Shown here piece after piece: positions 1-8,948 of a DNA stretch of 64,000 nt. Position numbers and translations under genes: made by a program. The stretch lies in assembly GCA_934546985.1 (NCBI GenBank), contig CAKTEE010000013.1:1-64000 (forward strand), in the 5' to 3' direction. Below the pieces are notes generated by a model. The model had not been told where the DNA came from. It was given only the letters and a program-made list of their open reading frames with translations, and ran no database searches. This stretch comes from an uncultured Eubacteriales bacterium. Its GTDB lineage: Bacteria; Bacillota; Clostridia; Oscillospirales; Acutalibacteraceae. Every line of letters starts with the position of its first letter. Position 1 is the stretch's first letter.

Positions 1-624
1 GAGAATGTGGAGATATCAGAAAGCACTACAGCTTCCATCGCCCCGCTTGCTCAGACCGATGTAATGCAAACATTTCTGTTCGGCATTAATGACCAATTCA
101 TCAATGATTTGGCACAAGAGATTCCCAAACAGATTAATGGATGTTTAGATTTAATTGACGACACCTGTTTTGTTCATGACAAGAAAGAAGATGTACGCGC
201 TCAACTTACGAATGTTACTGGAAGAATCATTCAACATATGACAGAGACAGCCGGAAATAATTATATGCGTCCGATAATTCAATCTGTGTCATCTCTCCCG
301 ATTGAGGAATTGGCTTTGCTTGCAGAATCTACGATTAATATTACATCTCTTAGAAGAAAGGTTGCTATTGATAGAAATATAGGAACGTCGGCGGACCAAT
401 TGAGGTGGATATTAATGAAGAATGACGCAGTAGTAATAAGTATTGAATCAGAAGAAGGAACATTAGTATCAAATCAAGATGAAATTGAGTTTGTTCATTC
501 TGAATTCATCAGAGATCAGATGGTAAAGCTAAATACTGACAGTGAAGTAGAACTAAATATCACTGAAAACGAACAATACAGTAATAGCAATGCATTATCA
601 ATTGGCTATATCAAAAAAAGATGA
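1..624 (+). CDS. Unknown protein, 5' end cut by window edge
   Basis: The frame is open from the first base to a TGA at 622-624, so this is probably the C-terminal part of a longer gene; a GTG at 7 would also be a formal start, but no ribosome binding site can be checked. The roughly 207 visible residues are hydrophilic and acidic, with no membrane segment. A central part (about residues 95-120: SLPIEELALLAESTINITSL) looks helical and faintly recalls uncharacterised clostridial proteins, but I cannot name a family. Two terminator-like hairpins follow at 765-792 and 892-940. Real coding sequence is likely from length and composition; the function is unknown. Confidence 0.6.
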   Translation, partial: ENVEISESTTASIAPLAQTDVMQTFLFGINDQFINDLAQEIPKQINGCLDLIDDTCFVHDKKEDVRAQLTNVTGRIIQHMTETAGNNYMRPIIQSVSSLPIEELALLAESTINITSLRRKVAIDRNIGTSADQLRWILMKNDAVVISIESEEGTLVSNQDEIEFVHSEFIRDQMVKLNTDSEVELNITENEQYSNSNALSIGYIKKR

Positions 625-764
625 TATTAGGTTGATTTCCGAAAAGTTATAGGAATTCATTTTTTTAGATTAGTTGCACCTTTTACTATGAAAATGCACC
701 TTGTATCAATCATTCGGTTCAAAGCCATAACGGGAACATAAAAAAGAAAAGATATGTTCCACAG

Positions 765-792
765 AAACCCCGATTTTATCGGGGTTTTTGTT
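765..792 (+). terminator. Rho-independent terminator
   Basis: Perfect stem AACCCCGA/TCGGGGTT around a TTTTA loop, followed by a T-run. Probably ends the transcript of the gene at the left edge. Confidence 0.75.
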
Positions 793-891
793 GTTTCAGA
801 GGGTGATCTTTTGAGAGTCAAAGTCGTAGGTGTAAAATAGCCATTTTCCCTTTGCGTGATGGTTTGAACTTTCATGATAACTAATAAGAGA

Positions 892-940
892 GAAAACGGG
901 CAGATAAGAAACAGAAAATCTATCTACCCGTTTTCATTTT
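892..940 (+). terminator. Strong hairpin, probable terminator
   Basis: A 15-bp stem (892-906 with 921-935, one G-U pair) with an A-rich loop, followed by ATTTT. It lies about 100 bp after another terminator, so it may act as a back-up or end a short unannotated transcript. Confidence 0.55.
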
Positions 941-1324
941 GCAGGGTTAATTGTTCGTGAATGTATTACATTAAAAACGGTTGACTTTTTGTGTATAAAA
1001 GTAACTTGGCTCTAGGGCGCTTGCACACAATCTTTGCTTGTGCAGGAAGAGTTGGGTTCTTATTTCAAGGAAAGGAAACAAACGATGTATTTCGGTGATA
1101 TTCCATCGTGAAAAAGAATGTAAAAAGCTCATGCAAGGCATTTCAAAATTTTGAGAGGTCACCGGAGCTTTATTGCCAAAGCAGAATTGACTCTATACAA
1201 ACCGCACCCTCTTTCTGTTTCTCTGAGCAACGCTATTGGAAGAACCATGTTGAGGAGGCCGCGGCAACTTTTGTAACGCTTCTTAATATAAAAAACGTTA
1301 TGCTTTCGTCATAAAAGCAAGGCT

Positions 1325-1745
1325 TCAATATCGTATATTTTTTCGATGATAATATTCGACGACAAGACTAAGCCTAGTGACTGGATCTTTCGCACTGCTG
1401 CAAGGCGGCGTATAACAAAATCCAAGATTTGTAAGAGCGGTGATTTTTGCACCGAAACGAATTGCCGCAGTAAATACATCCATATGCTCATCTGCGCCGT
1501 CAAAGACAACGCTCTGTAGGCTGAATACTTTCGATGTTTTCTTATGCTTAAGGTTTTGATCGATATATTGTTTGAGCCGGGATAATATGAAGCATTAGAG
1601 TAGGAATGAATATAAGTTTTATCGAAAATATTTTGATTTCATTTGTTTCGGTACATCCTTTTTGTGGGAAATTTCGAATCTGTGCCCCTATAAGAGAAAA
1701 CAATTGTCCTCTGCGCAATATCGATTGCGATTGTCTTGTTGTCAT
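1325..1745 (-). pseudogene. Decayed CoA-disulfide reductase / NADH oxidase C-terminus
   Basis: Reading the minus strand in pieces gives clear family motifs. One frame reads DKTYIHSYSNASYYPGS, like the EKVYLHPNSHAGYYPGA stretch of CoA-disulfide reductases. After a frame change it reads KTSKVFSLQSVVFDGADE and MDVFTAAIRFGAKI, then LGFCYTPPCSSAKDPV, matching the dimerisation-domain signature LAYAPPFSSAKDPV. The pieces are split by at least one frameshift and one in-frame TGA, and the FAD- and NAD-binding N-terminal two thirds are missing. In the family these flavoenzymes reduce CoA disulfide, polysulfide or oxygen with NAD(P)H. This copy cannot make such an enzyme. Assignment is by motif recall, not by search. 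Confidence 0.75.
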
Positions 1746-2094
1746 TTACGAATGACGTGGTATAAAAGACATAACAGTTCAAACCATACAAACAAAATAT
1801 TGAAAAATTTTGAAATCAAGTGGGTAAGGAGCGGTTATCCGAAAGTTGTGATTTAAATAAGAGATTAAGCACCTATCTCATTTTAGCTTACTGACACACA
1901 TTTCTAACTCAGTTGCTTTTATTGGCTGCATTTTAATATTAATGATTATAACAAGCTGTGCAAATTTTGTTGTTAATATATAGACACAAATTTTTGCAAA
2001 AAAATAGGGATAACTTTTCCAATCACGGAAAGAATAAAACAATAGAATCAATATCGCTATAAATATCTTGTTTTGTTGCTTATCTTTCTATTCT

Positions 2095-2122
2095 TTGACA
2101 GTCGACAAAGCAAATATATCTA
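2095..2122 (+). promoter_or_regulatory. Candidate pflB promoter
   Basis: TTGACA at 2095-2100, then a 16-base gap to TATCTA at 2117-2122; other weak -10 choices exist nearby. About 120 bp upstream, at 1970-1987, TTGTTAA-TATA-TAGACAC keeps one half of a Rex-like site. Rex is a redox regulator of fermentation genes in clostridia, but only half the site fits. Confidence 0.4.
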
Positions 2123-2200
2123 TGTTAAAATTAAGACAAGCAAGAGATATAGCTTCTTTTGTTAGCTATCGCTAACCAACAGGAAAGGAGATTAAAATAA

Positions 2201-4414
2201 ATGCAATTTGAACAAGGGGTATGGACACATACCGTAGATGTACGTAATTTTATTGCAAAAAATTACACTCCCTATGATGGAGATGAAAGTTTCCTTACAC
2301 CTTCCACGGAACGCACACAAAAACTTTGGAATATTACAAAACAATATCTTACAAAAGAAAGGGCGGCCGGCGGCGTACTTGATATTGATGCCGACACGAT
2401 TTCTACCATTACCTCCCACGCACCAGGCTATATTGATAAAGAGTTAGAATTAATTGTCGGTCTGCAAACAGACGCGCCTCTAAAACGTGCAATTCTCCCC
2501 TTCGGCGGCATCCGGACAGTACGCAACTCCGTAGAAGCCTATGGAAGAAAGCTTTCACCTGAAGTGGAAAACGTTTTTAAATACCGTAAAACCCATAACG
2601 ACGGCGTTTTTGACGTTTACACTGAAGAAATACGCAAAGCGCGCCATTCCGGCATTATTACTGGTCTGCCAGATGCTTACGGGCGCGGACGCATTATTGG
2701 CGATTACCGCAGAATCTCTCTTTATGGTGTGGATTTTTTAATCGAACAAAAGAAAAAAGCCAAAACAAACATGAAGTTTGACGTAATGGATGACAATGCC
2801 ATTCGTGTCAGGGAAGAAATATCCGAACAAATTCGTTCCCTTTCTGAGCTAAAAGAAATGGCTGCCAGCTATGGCTTTGATATTTCACAACCGGCAACTG
2901 ACACCAAGGAAGCTTTTCAATGGCTTTATTTCGGCTACCTCGCTGCAATTAAAGAACAAAACGGCGCGGCTATGTCGATTGGGCGTATTTCAACATTTCT
3001 TGATTGTTATGCTGAACGTGATTTGCAGGAAGGTAAATACACCGAAAGTGAAATTCAGGAAATTGTTGACCACTTTATTATGAAGCTTCGTTTGGTACGG
3101 TTCCTTCGCACTCCGTCCTATGACGAGCTGTTCTCCGGTGATCCAACTTGGGTTACTGAATCTATCGGCGGCATCAGTACAGACGGCCGCCACTTGGTAA
3201 CAAAAATGTCCTTCCGTTTTCTGCATACACTGACAAACCTTGGTCACGCACCGGAACCAAACCTTACTGTTTTATGGAGTCCACGCCTGCCGGAAGCATT
3301 TAAAAAATACTGCGCCAAAGTTTCTATCGAAAGCTCTTCCATTCAATATGAAAGCGATGAACTTATGCGCAAGAAATTCGGTGACGATTATGGCATCGCG
3401 TGCTGTGTATCCGCTATGCGTATCGGCAAACAAATGCAGTTTTTCGGCGCACGCGCCAACCTCGCAAAAGCGCTGCTTTATGCAATTAACGGTGGCCGCG
3501 ATGAAAAAACAGGCGATCAGGTTGGTCCGGAATTGGTTGCCGTACGCAGTAAACAGCTTAATTACGATGAGGTCATGCGCAAATTTGAAGTCATCTGCGA
3601 TTGGCTTGCCAGCCTTTATGTTAATACACTGAACGTTATCCATTATATGCATGATAAATACGATTACGAACGTATTCAAATGGCTTTGCATGATGAAGAA
3701 ATTGACCGCACTTGTGCCTGCGGCATTGCGGGACTTAGTGTAGTTGCAGACAGCCTTTCTGCAATCAAATACGCAAAAGTTCAGGCCGTCAGAGATCATA
3801 CCGGCTTAGTTACAGATTATATTGTAGAGGGCGATTATCCGAAATATGGAAATAATGATCCGCGGGTAGATAGTATCGCTGTCAATGTTGTAAAAATGTT
3901 TATGAATAAACTGAAAAAGTGTACAACTTACCGTAACAGCCGTCAAACTTTGTCTATCCTGACCATTACTTCTAATGTAGTGTATGGCAAAAAAACCGGT
4001 TCTACACCGGATGGAAGAAAAGGCGGAGAGCCTTTTGCACCAGGCGCTAATCCAATGCATGGACGTGACTCCCGAGGTTGTATTGCTTCCATGATGAGTG
4101 TCGCCCAACTTCCTTATGACTACGCTGAAGACGGTATTTCTTACACCTTCTCTATCGTCCCCGGAGCATTAGCCCGCGATGATGAAGATAAGGCCGCAAA
4201 CCTTGTTGGATTAATAGATGGATACTTTATGCAGGGTGGTCATCATATCAATGTTAATGTAATCAATCGTGATGTTCTGCTCGACGCTATGGATCATCCG
4301 GAATTATACCCTCAACTCACTATCCGCGTTTCAGGTTACGCGGTTAATTTCATTAAACTCAGCCGTGAACAGCAAATGGACGTAATTAACCGAACTTTCC
4401 ACGAACGGTTCTAA
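2201..4414 (+). CDS. pflB: Pyruvate formate-lyase (formate C-acetyltransferase)
   Basis: Cytosolic glycyl-radical enzyme that splits pyruvate with CoA into acetyl-CoA and formate, a central step of anaerobic fermentation. The 737 residues match the family length of about 740-760. The adjacent active-site cysteines are C401-C402 (GIACCVSAMRIG), and the radical glycine is G712 in RVSGYAVNF near the C-terminus. The ATG at 2201 has AGGAAAGGAG 10 bases upstream. Its activase pflA follows after 20 bp, so the pair forms an operon that ends at the hairpin at 5171. A dedicated promoter and a possible redox half-site lie upstream. Confidence 0.97.
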   Translation: MQFEQGVWTHTVDVRNFIAKNYTPYDGDESFLTPSTERTQKLWNITKQYLTKERAAGGVLDIDADTISTITSHAPGYIDKELELIVGLQTDAPLKRAILPFGGIRTVRNSVEAYGRKLSPEVENVFKYRKTHNDGVFDVYTEEIRKARHSGIITGLPDAYGRGRIIGDYRRISLYGVDFLIEQKKKAKTNMKFDVMDDNAIRVREEISEQIRSLSELKEMAASYGFDISQPATDTKEAFQWLYFGYLAAIKEQNGAAMSIGRISTFLDCYAERDLQEGKYTESEIQEIVDHFIMKLRLVRFLRTPSYDELFSGDPTWVTESIGGISTDGRHLVTKMSFRFLHTLTNLGHAPEPNLTVLWSPRLPEAFKKYCAKVSIESSSIQYESDELMRKKFGDDYGIACCVSAMRIGKQMQFFGARANLAKALLYAINGGRDEKTGDQVGPELVAVRSKQLNYDEVMRKFEVICDWLASLYVNTLNVIHYMHDKYDYERIQMALHDEEIDRTCACGIAGLSVVADSLSAIKYAKVQAVRDHTGLVTDYIVEGDYPKYGNNDPRVDSIAVNVVKMFMNKLKKCTTYRNSRQTLSILTITSNVVYGKKTGSTPDGRKGGEPFAPGANPMHGRDSRGCIASMMSVAQLPYDYAEDGISYTFSIVPGALARDDEDKAANLVGLIDGYFMQGGHHINVNVINRDVLLDAMDHPELYPQLTIRVSGYAVNFIKLSREQQMDVINRTFHERF

Positions 4415-4434
4415 AAACGGAGGTTTAACGCAGT

Positions 4435-5157
4435 ATGGAAAAAAAGGCACGTATTCATTCAATCGAAACCTTCGGCGCATTGGACGGACCAGGGATTCGA
4501 TATGTTATATTCATGCAGGGCTGTCCATTGCGCTGTGCCTACTGCCATAACCCGGATACCTGGTGCATAGAAGATGGCCGTACTATCACACTAAGTGAGA
4601 CATTTGACGACATTATGCGGTATAGAAATTTTATTGCCAGCGGCGGCGTCACCCTTTCCGGCGGTGAACCACTTGTTCAATCAGATTTTTGTGAAGGCTT
4701 GCTTGACTTTTGCCATGAAAAGCATATTCATACTGCTATTGATACAGCCGGGTCGGTTCCATTGTCTGTCTGCCAAAGGGCTATTGATTCTGCGGATTTA
4801 ATTCTGTTAGATATTAAATCGTTAAACGAAGAATTAAACCGCAAAATTACAGGCTGTGACAATAAAAACTGGCTTGAACTGTTAAACCATAGAGAAAAAA
4901 CCGGAAAACCAGTTTGGATTCGCCACGTTCTGGTTCCCGATTTGACTTTGGACAACAAATTGCTGGAACAGCTTGCTTCATTCCTTGAACAATATCAATG
5001 TATCCAGCGCGTCGAACTGCTTCCATTCCATAAAATGGGAGAATATAAATGGGAAAAACTTCGCCTCACTTATACGCTAAAAGAAACTCAGCCGCCGTCT
5101 TTGCAGGACGTTGAACAAGCAAAAAACATCTTTAAAAAACATGGATTAAAAGTGTAA
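4435..5157 (+). CDS. pflA: Pyruvate formate-lyase activating enzyme (radical SAM)
   Basis: Radical SAM enzyme that uses a 4Fe-4S cluster and S-adenosylmethionine to install the glycyl radical on PflB. The cluster motif CxxxCxxC is C30-C34-C37 (GCPLRCAYCHNPDTW), followed by the SAM-contacting motif TLSGGEP near residue 80. Length is 240 residues, usual for PflA. A GGAGG sits 12 bases before the ATG. It is directly downstream of pflB in the same operon, which fixes its substrate. Confidence 0.97.
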   Translation: MEKKARIHSIETFGALDGPGIRYVIFMQGCPLRCAYCHNPDTWCIEDGRTITLSETFDDIMRYRNFIASGGVTLSGGEPLVQSDFCEGLLDFCHEKHIHTAIDTAGSVPLSVCQRAIDSADLILLDIKSLNEELNRKITGCDNKNWLELLNHREKTGKPVWIRHVLVPDLTLDNKLLEQLASFLEQYQCIQRVELLPFHKMGEYKWEKLRLTYTLKETQPPSLQDVEQAKNIFKKHGLKV

Positions 5158-5170
5158 ATCTATTTTTAAA

Positions 5171-5212
5171 AATCCCCTGCGCTTTATACAAAGTGCAGGG
5201 GATTTTTTCTAT
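5171..5212. terminator. Bidirectional terminator between pflA and folT
   Basis: Stem CCCCTGCGCTTT/AAAGTGCAGGGG with a short loop, flanked by A-run and T-run on both sides. It can end pflBA on the plus strand and folT on the minus strand. Confidence 0.9.
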
Positions 5213-5219
5213 ACAATTA

Positions 5220-5774
5220 TTATGTACCAAGACCTTTTTCCATACTTAAATATATCTGCCGAATTGTCTTTAACACAAAAAATAAGAGCAACATCTCAAT
5301 CGGCAATAAAATCAAATTTTTTAATGCACGCGCCGGAAACAATACTACAAACGATTTTCCATATAAAATTGTGTGCCAAAAGGTATTTAACCCCAAATTA
5401 ATCAGCAAGCTAACCAGAAATTTAGCACATAAAATTCTCCACAGCGTTACAGGCTTCTTATAGAAAAATAGACCGTATATCAGCCCGCCCAAAATCGCAG
5501 AAACCGTAAATCCCGGAAAATAAGTACCCGCAGGATTTAACAGAAACGATATAATATCTGATAATCCACCGGCAGTCATCGCTAAAACTGGTCCAAACAA
5601 GAGACCTACCACTGCTATTGTTAAAAAACTAAAACCTATCCGAATCTGCGGCGTCAGGTAAATTTCAAAGCCACTAATAATGAAATGCAATGTAACCATT
5701 AACGCCGTTATTATCAGAGCACGGAGATGGCGGGTTTCCTTTGCGGATTCCTGAAAGATTTTAAAAATTTGCAT
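5220..5774 (-). CDS. folT: Folate ECF transporter S component
   Basis: Membrane substrate-binding subunit of an energy-coupling-factor importer for folate; the shared EcfA/EcfA'/EcfT module is not in this window. The 184 residues hold about six membrane segments and the FolT-type motifs RIGFSFL near residue 50, the SDIISFLLNPAGTYFPGFT stretch near residues 85-105 and NLGLNTFW near residue 145. Start chosen at 5774 (MQIFKIFQ) because GGAGG lies 10 bases upstream; a longer frame to 5804 has no such site. A tetrahydrofolate riboswitch immediately upstream supports the folate assignment and means expression should fall when reduced folate is plentiful. Confidence 0.9.
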   Translation of the reverse strand: MQIFKIFQESAKETRHLRALIITALMVTLHFIISGFEIYLTPQIRIGFSFLTIAVVGLLFGPVLAMTAGGLSDIISFLLNPAGTYFPGFTVSAILGGLIYGLFFYKKPVTLWRILCAKFLVSLLINLGLNTFWHTILYGKSFVVLFPARALKNLILLPIEMLLLFFVLKTIRQIYLSMEKGLGT

Positions 5775-5843
5775 AAAAATAACACCTCCAAATAATATGC
5801 ACAAACAGTTGCCGCATATCCCGGGGTGCTCATACCCAGTCTA

Positions 5844-5946
5844 TACAGCAGCGGGATGCGGAACCTGCACCGCAAGCAAAGCTTTTCGTTCAGCGGCAAC
5901 TCCCCGTCCGGCTGACACTTTACGCGCAGGCACCTACTCTGCCTAT
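5844..5946 (-). promoter_or_regulatory. Tetrahydrofolate riboswitch (class I) upstream of folT
   Basis: On the minus strand this reads AGAGTAGGTGCCTGCGCGTA, then a hairpin containing GGACGGGGAGTTGCCG, then ACGAAAAGC, GCGGTGCAGG and finally CCGCATCCCGCTGCTG. The GAGTAGGTG start, the GCGTAAAGTG segment, ACGAA, GGTGCA and GCATCC are the conserved blocks of the THF aptamer of Firmicutes, and folT is one of its classic targets. The loop segment AGTTGCC (near 5895-5901) is complementary to GGCAACT in a hairpin loop (about 5807-5813) just before the folT ribosome binding site, suggesting translational control. Confidence 0.88.
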
Positions 5947-6643
5947 TTTTGAGTATCACTCATTTGATCAAGCAGATAAAAAATAGTAATTCTTAAAATA
6001 AAATCCCAAGCCACCTCCTTGATACCCCCTATTTTTTCCTCTGCATCAACCTACTTCAAATATTCTCTGCACCGCAATAAAAAAGGGAGATAAATTCTAT
6101 CAATAACATCAAGCGAAATGTTTTTTCCTTTCCCCTTTGTTATGTTTGAGGATAGAAAAAATTACTTTCACTTTTGGTTATTTTTTATCAATCAACAATT
6201 TCTAAGGCTTATTATAGCTAAACATTATGTATAAATCAAGCTTTGACTTATCTTTCATAATATCATGTTTATTATCGATCTACATTCAGCTTTGTACTTA
6301 TATTATCAATAACACTATAATAAACAGGCAACGTTTTTTAAATTAACGTAATAATAATTTACTTAAATGAAATTATTAAAAACCTCAAATACATTACACT
6401 AATTTTATCAGTAGATATCCGGTGTTTTATTTTCTCAATTAGATTCTGCACCCGCTAAAAAGTTTCGCGGTATCAATAACCATTTTTTAAGCTTATCAAA
6501 AGCACAGAAATTCCAAAACAAAGAGAAAACTACAAGGTGGACATTCCAAAGGGTATTGCGGTCGAGTATTTTACCAAGTTTGTATAAACATAAAAACAGA
6601 TATTAAAAATACTCGTTACATAACAGAAGATATCTGCAAATGT
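5947..6643. other. AT-rich intergenic region
   Basis: About 700 bp, very AT-rich, with no intact gene. A 35-codon open frame at about 6480-6592 on the plus strand (ending KVDIPKGIAVEYFTKFV then TAA) has protein-like composition but no start signal and may be the tail of a lost gene. The folT transcript must begin in the part nearest 5950; I could not settle on a promoter. Confidence 0.45.
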
Positions 6644-6688
6644 AAAAAACCGAGTGTCCATAACTCAAAATCCGTTATGAACACTCGA
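6644..6688 (-). terminator. Terminator downstream of the 6801-7670 gene
   Basis: Stem CGAGTGTCCATAAC with GTTATGAACACTCG (one mismatch), followed on the minus strand by six T. It faces the gene at 6801-7670. Confidence 0.75.
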
Positions 6689-6800
6689 TTATGTCAAAAA
6701 GTAACAAAAAAGATGCCGGCGTAAAATTTTGATGTGGATTCAAACCTACAAAAATTGGTAGTGACAGCGTAGTCACAACATCAAAACAATATCCGGAGAA

Positions 6801-7670
6801 TCAGTCAGGAAAAGCTACCTTGTACGGGACATTTTTATATTTTTGTTTTAAGGATTGGAATGATAAAACATACTTCTCAATTCTTTTTTCATTTCCTTGT
6901 ATAATGAAAGACGGTTTTCGTTTTCCGACGATAATTGCTCCTGGCACCTGATTCATTGACGAATCATACAAATTGCAATCATGTTTTGCCTTGAGCGCAA
7001 ATCCTTCTATATGTGGAAAATTTGCTGTAATCCACGCCACCTGTTCCGTTGAGAGCATATTAGTTGGAAAATCGAACACTTTTAAACAATTCATAGTTGC
7101 GAGAAAGGAAAAGTCGTTTTCGACTATTGTTTTTCCGTAAAACTTGAATTTTTCGATGCCGGTATTTTCAAGCGGCATTAAACTGTCAACCGTCATTGTG
7201 CTCCAAACTGCATTCCCTATGCTGAATTCCTTGAGCACAGGCGCTGTATTGATGCCGTTTATAGAATGTAATCTTGAAAAATCCTCAATGCATAAACCGG
7301 AAAGAGATTTATTTCCACTCATATCCCATAATGCTTCAATCCTCTGATTAGAAAAGAAGTGCACATATTTCAAGTCCGGCAGGGTTCCGAGCAGCGACCA
7401 ATCCTCCACAAGTTTATTCTTGAAAAAGCGAATGGCTTTTAATTGCCTGCCATATGTTCTAATAAAATATTCGAAGGTATCCTGTTGCAAACCCGAAATG
7501 GTAACAACATCGGTATTGGGAAAATCCTTTAACCGATCAATATTGTCAACAGTGATTCTACCGCCGCCTATATCCATATTTTCGTCATGAAGCCAGAGGC
7601 CAGTATGTGTTTGACTGACCGGATCATAGTCAAAATATCCATGTACAAATGAATCGAACGAAAACTCCAT
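6801..7670 (-). CDS. Leucine-rich-repeat-like cytosolic protein, function unknown
   Basis: A 289-residue soluble protein with no signal peptide or membrane segment. The middle (residues 45-230) has irregular LxxLxxL-type periodicity with phrases such as LPDLKYVHFFSNQRIEALWD and APVLKEFSIGN, consistent with a leucine-rich-repeat solenoid. Proteins of this look sometimes act as immunity partners of polymorphic toxins, but no toxin gene is beside it, so that is only a possibility. AAAGGGG lies 10 bases before the ATG. It is a single gene with its own terminator; I do not recognise a named family. Confidence 0.75.
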   Translation of the reverse strand: MEFSFDSFVHGYFDYDPVSQTHTGLWLHDENMDIGGGRITVDNIDRLKDFPNTDVVTISGLQQDTFEYFIRTYGRQLKAIRFFKNKLVEDWSLLGTLPDLKYVHFFSNQRIEALWDMSGNKSLSGLCIEDFSRLHSINGINTAPVLKEFSIGNAVWSTMTVDSLMPLENTGIEKFKFYGKTIVENDFSFLATMNCLKVFDFPTNMLSTEQVAWITANFPHIEGFALKAKHDCNLYDSSMNQVPGAIIVGKRKPSFIIQGNEKRIEKYVLSFQSLKQKYKNVPYKVAFPD

Positions 7671-7752
7671 CTGTAAATCCCCTTTATGTCCTCTTATCCG
7701 AATTGTATCATAAAAGCAATGAAGTATTCAATCAATTAATTAACTCTTTGGC

Positions 7753-7845
7753 ATGAAAGAACGGATAAAGATATTTAATGAGGGGCTGGAGCAAAATGAG
7801 TCCGAGCCAGACAAGCTCGAACTCATTGATTTTATCAACAGGTAA
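7753..7845 (+). CDS. Possible 30-residue ORF or gene fragment
   Basis: ATG to TAA frame encoding MKERIKIFNEGL and then EQNESEPDKLELIDFINR, strongly charged and plausibly helical. There is no good ribosome binding site, and the DNA carries an inverted repeat (GAGTCCGAG/CTCGAACTC). It may be a real small protein, a remnant of a larger gene, or chance. Confidence 0.2.
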   Translation: MKERIKIFNEGLEQNESEPDKLELIDFINR

Positions 7846-7883
7846 CGGGAAAATGCCAATTTCGGCCGGCAGCAAGGATAAAA

Positions 7884-7919
7884 ATAACGCTGAACCTAAA
7901 ACGAATTGGGTTCAGCGTC
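7884..7919 (-). terminator. Terminator after tRNA-Pro
   Basis: Stem ACGCTGAACC/GGTTCAGCGT followed on the minus strand by TATTTTTA, just downstream of the tRNA gene. Confidence 0.8.
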
Positions 7920-7923
7920 ATGA

Positions 7924-8000
7924 TGGTCGAGGCGACAGGACTTGAACCTGCGGCATCCTGGTCCCAAACCAGGCACTCTACCAAACTGAGTTACGCCTCG
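7924..8000 (-). tRNA. tRNA-Pro (anticodon UGG)
   Basis: A complete cloverleaf on the minus strand: acceptor stem CGAGGCG/CGCCTCG, anticodon stem CCTGG/CCAGG around loop TTTGGGA (anticodon TGG), T-arm GCAGGTTCAAGTCCTGT, and an encoded ACCA 3' end. It reads the CCN proline codons, chiefly CCA and CCG. Confidence 0.97.
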
Positions 8001-8114
8001 TAATTGCCTTATCTCACAGACAGGCAACGCATATTATTATACTATGAAAAGAAACGTTTGTCAACCAAATCTTAACAGCAAATTTGAGAAAAAATCAATA
8101 TCACTATACACTAT

Positions 8115-8705
8115 TTATTCATTTTCAGCAGTCGTTTCATAATAAGGAACATCACCGAATTTTTCAGTGATTGCCTGACGATATTGGTATAACTCAATCG
8201 CCCGCTCCCGATAAATATCATAATACGCTTTTGCATTATGGTTCATTTTAGCGTCAGAATCCAAAGATAAAATATCTGCATATGCATAAGCAAGCTTTAA
8301 TTCATTTTTGGCATATGCTTCCCAACTGTTTTGTGCTGTTGTTAAAAGATTTTTGTCGTCCGTTGAAAGCTTTCCCATTAAATTTTGCAAATTATCTTCC
8401 ATTTCACGTTTCCAACGTTGTGCATAATCCTGCGTGATTTCATATTTTTTTAGATTACGAACAGTTTCAAGCGCTGACTGATACTCAACGTCAATTTTAT
8501 TTTGATTGATATAACTATCACCCTCCTGTTTTACCGGTAAGGTAGTTGTTTCTTCTGTCAATTGAGCTGAAGTAGCGGTTGTTGTATTTACTGTTGTTTT
8601 CTCTTCATTGGTAAACAGTTCTTTTTGCATACTGCATGCAAAAAAAAACATTGAAACAGCCAAAACAATCAAAATACCGAATAAAATGTGCTTCTGTCTT
8701 ATCAT
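8115..8705 (-). CDS. Lipoprotein with LprI/DUF1311-like domain
   Basis: Predicted lipoprotein: a hydrophobic signal ends in the lipobox FFAC near residue 24, followed by a Thr/Glu-rich linker (about residues 30-60). The C-terminal half is helical (LLTTAQNSWEAYAKNELKLA) and resembles the DUF1311 / LprI domain, known in some proteins as a lysozyme inhibitor. Start chosen at 8705 (MIRQKHIL), which has AAGGGA upstream; the ATG six codons earlier has no site. It is likely anchored outside the membrane. It stands alone behind tRNA-Pro. Family call moderate; function not shown. Confidence 0.7.
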   Translation of the reverse strand: MIRQKHILFGILIVLAVSMFFFACSMQKELFTNEEKTTVNTTTATSAQLTEETTTLPVKQEGDSYINQNKIDVEYQSALETVRNLKKYEITQDYAQRWKREMEDNLQNLMGKLSTDDKNLLTTAQNSWEAYAKNELKLAYAYADILSLDSDAKMNHNAKAYYDIYRERAIELYQYRQAITEKFGDVPYYETTAENE

Positions 8706-8902
8706 TACTATAATTCCCTTCATCGTCTAAAACATGATTCTTAATATAATAGGGCATGAACATCCCTACAAAATAACTTTGATTAAATATAGCATACCAT
8801 GTTTTGGAAGAATTACAACAAAATCGCGGTTACAATTTTATGTCAAAACGATAACATTTTCACATTTAGAATAATAATTTCTTTTTAACCTAAATAGTAC
8901 AG

Positions 8903-8932
8903 ACAAAATGAGGCTGTATGAAACAGCCTCTT
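8903..8932 (-). terminator. Terminator after the leucine-rich-repeat gene
   Basis: Perfect 8-bp stem GAGGCTGT/ACAGCCTC with ATTTTG following on the minus strand. Confidence 0.8.
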
Positions 8933-8948
8933 TCAGAAGGAACTAATA

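Larger units (their letters stand above)
625..2200. other. Long region without an intact gene
   Basis: About 1.6 kb with no convincing intact gene. It holds two terminator hairpins (765-792, 892-940), a decayed disulfide-reductase pseudogene on the minus strand (1325-1745) and the pflB promoter region (about 1950-2190). Between 1000 and 1320 only short overlapping frames on both strands are seen, none with a ribosome binding site; this may be further decayed coding sequence, but I recognise nothing in it. Confidence 0.6.

Noticed and set aside
1108..1314. 68-codon plus-strand frame
   Set aside because: No ribosome binding site, odd composition, lies in a decayed region; not supported as a gene.
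6728..6760. tRNA T-arm-like sequence (GGTTTGAATCCAC on the minus strand)
   Set aside because: The stem does not pair properly and there is no acceptor or anticodon arm.
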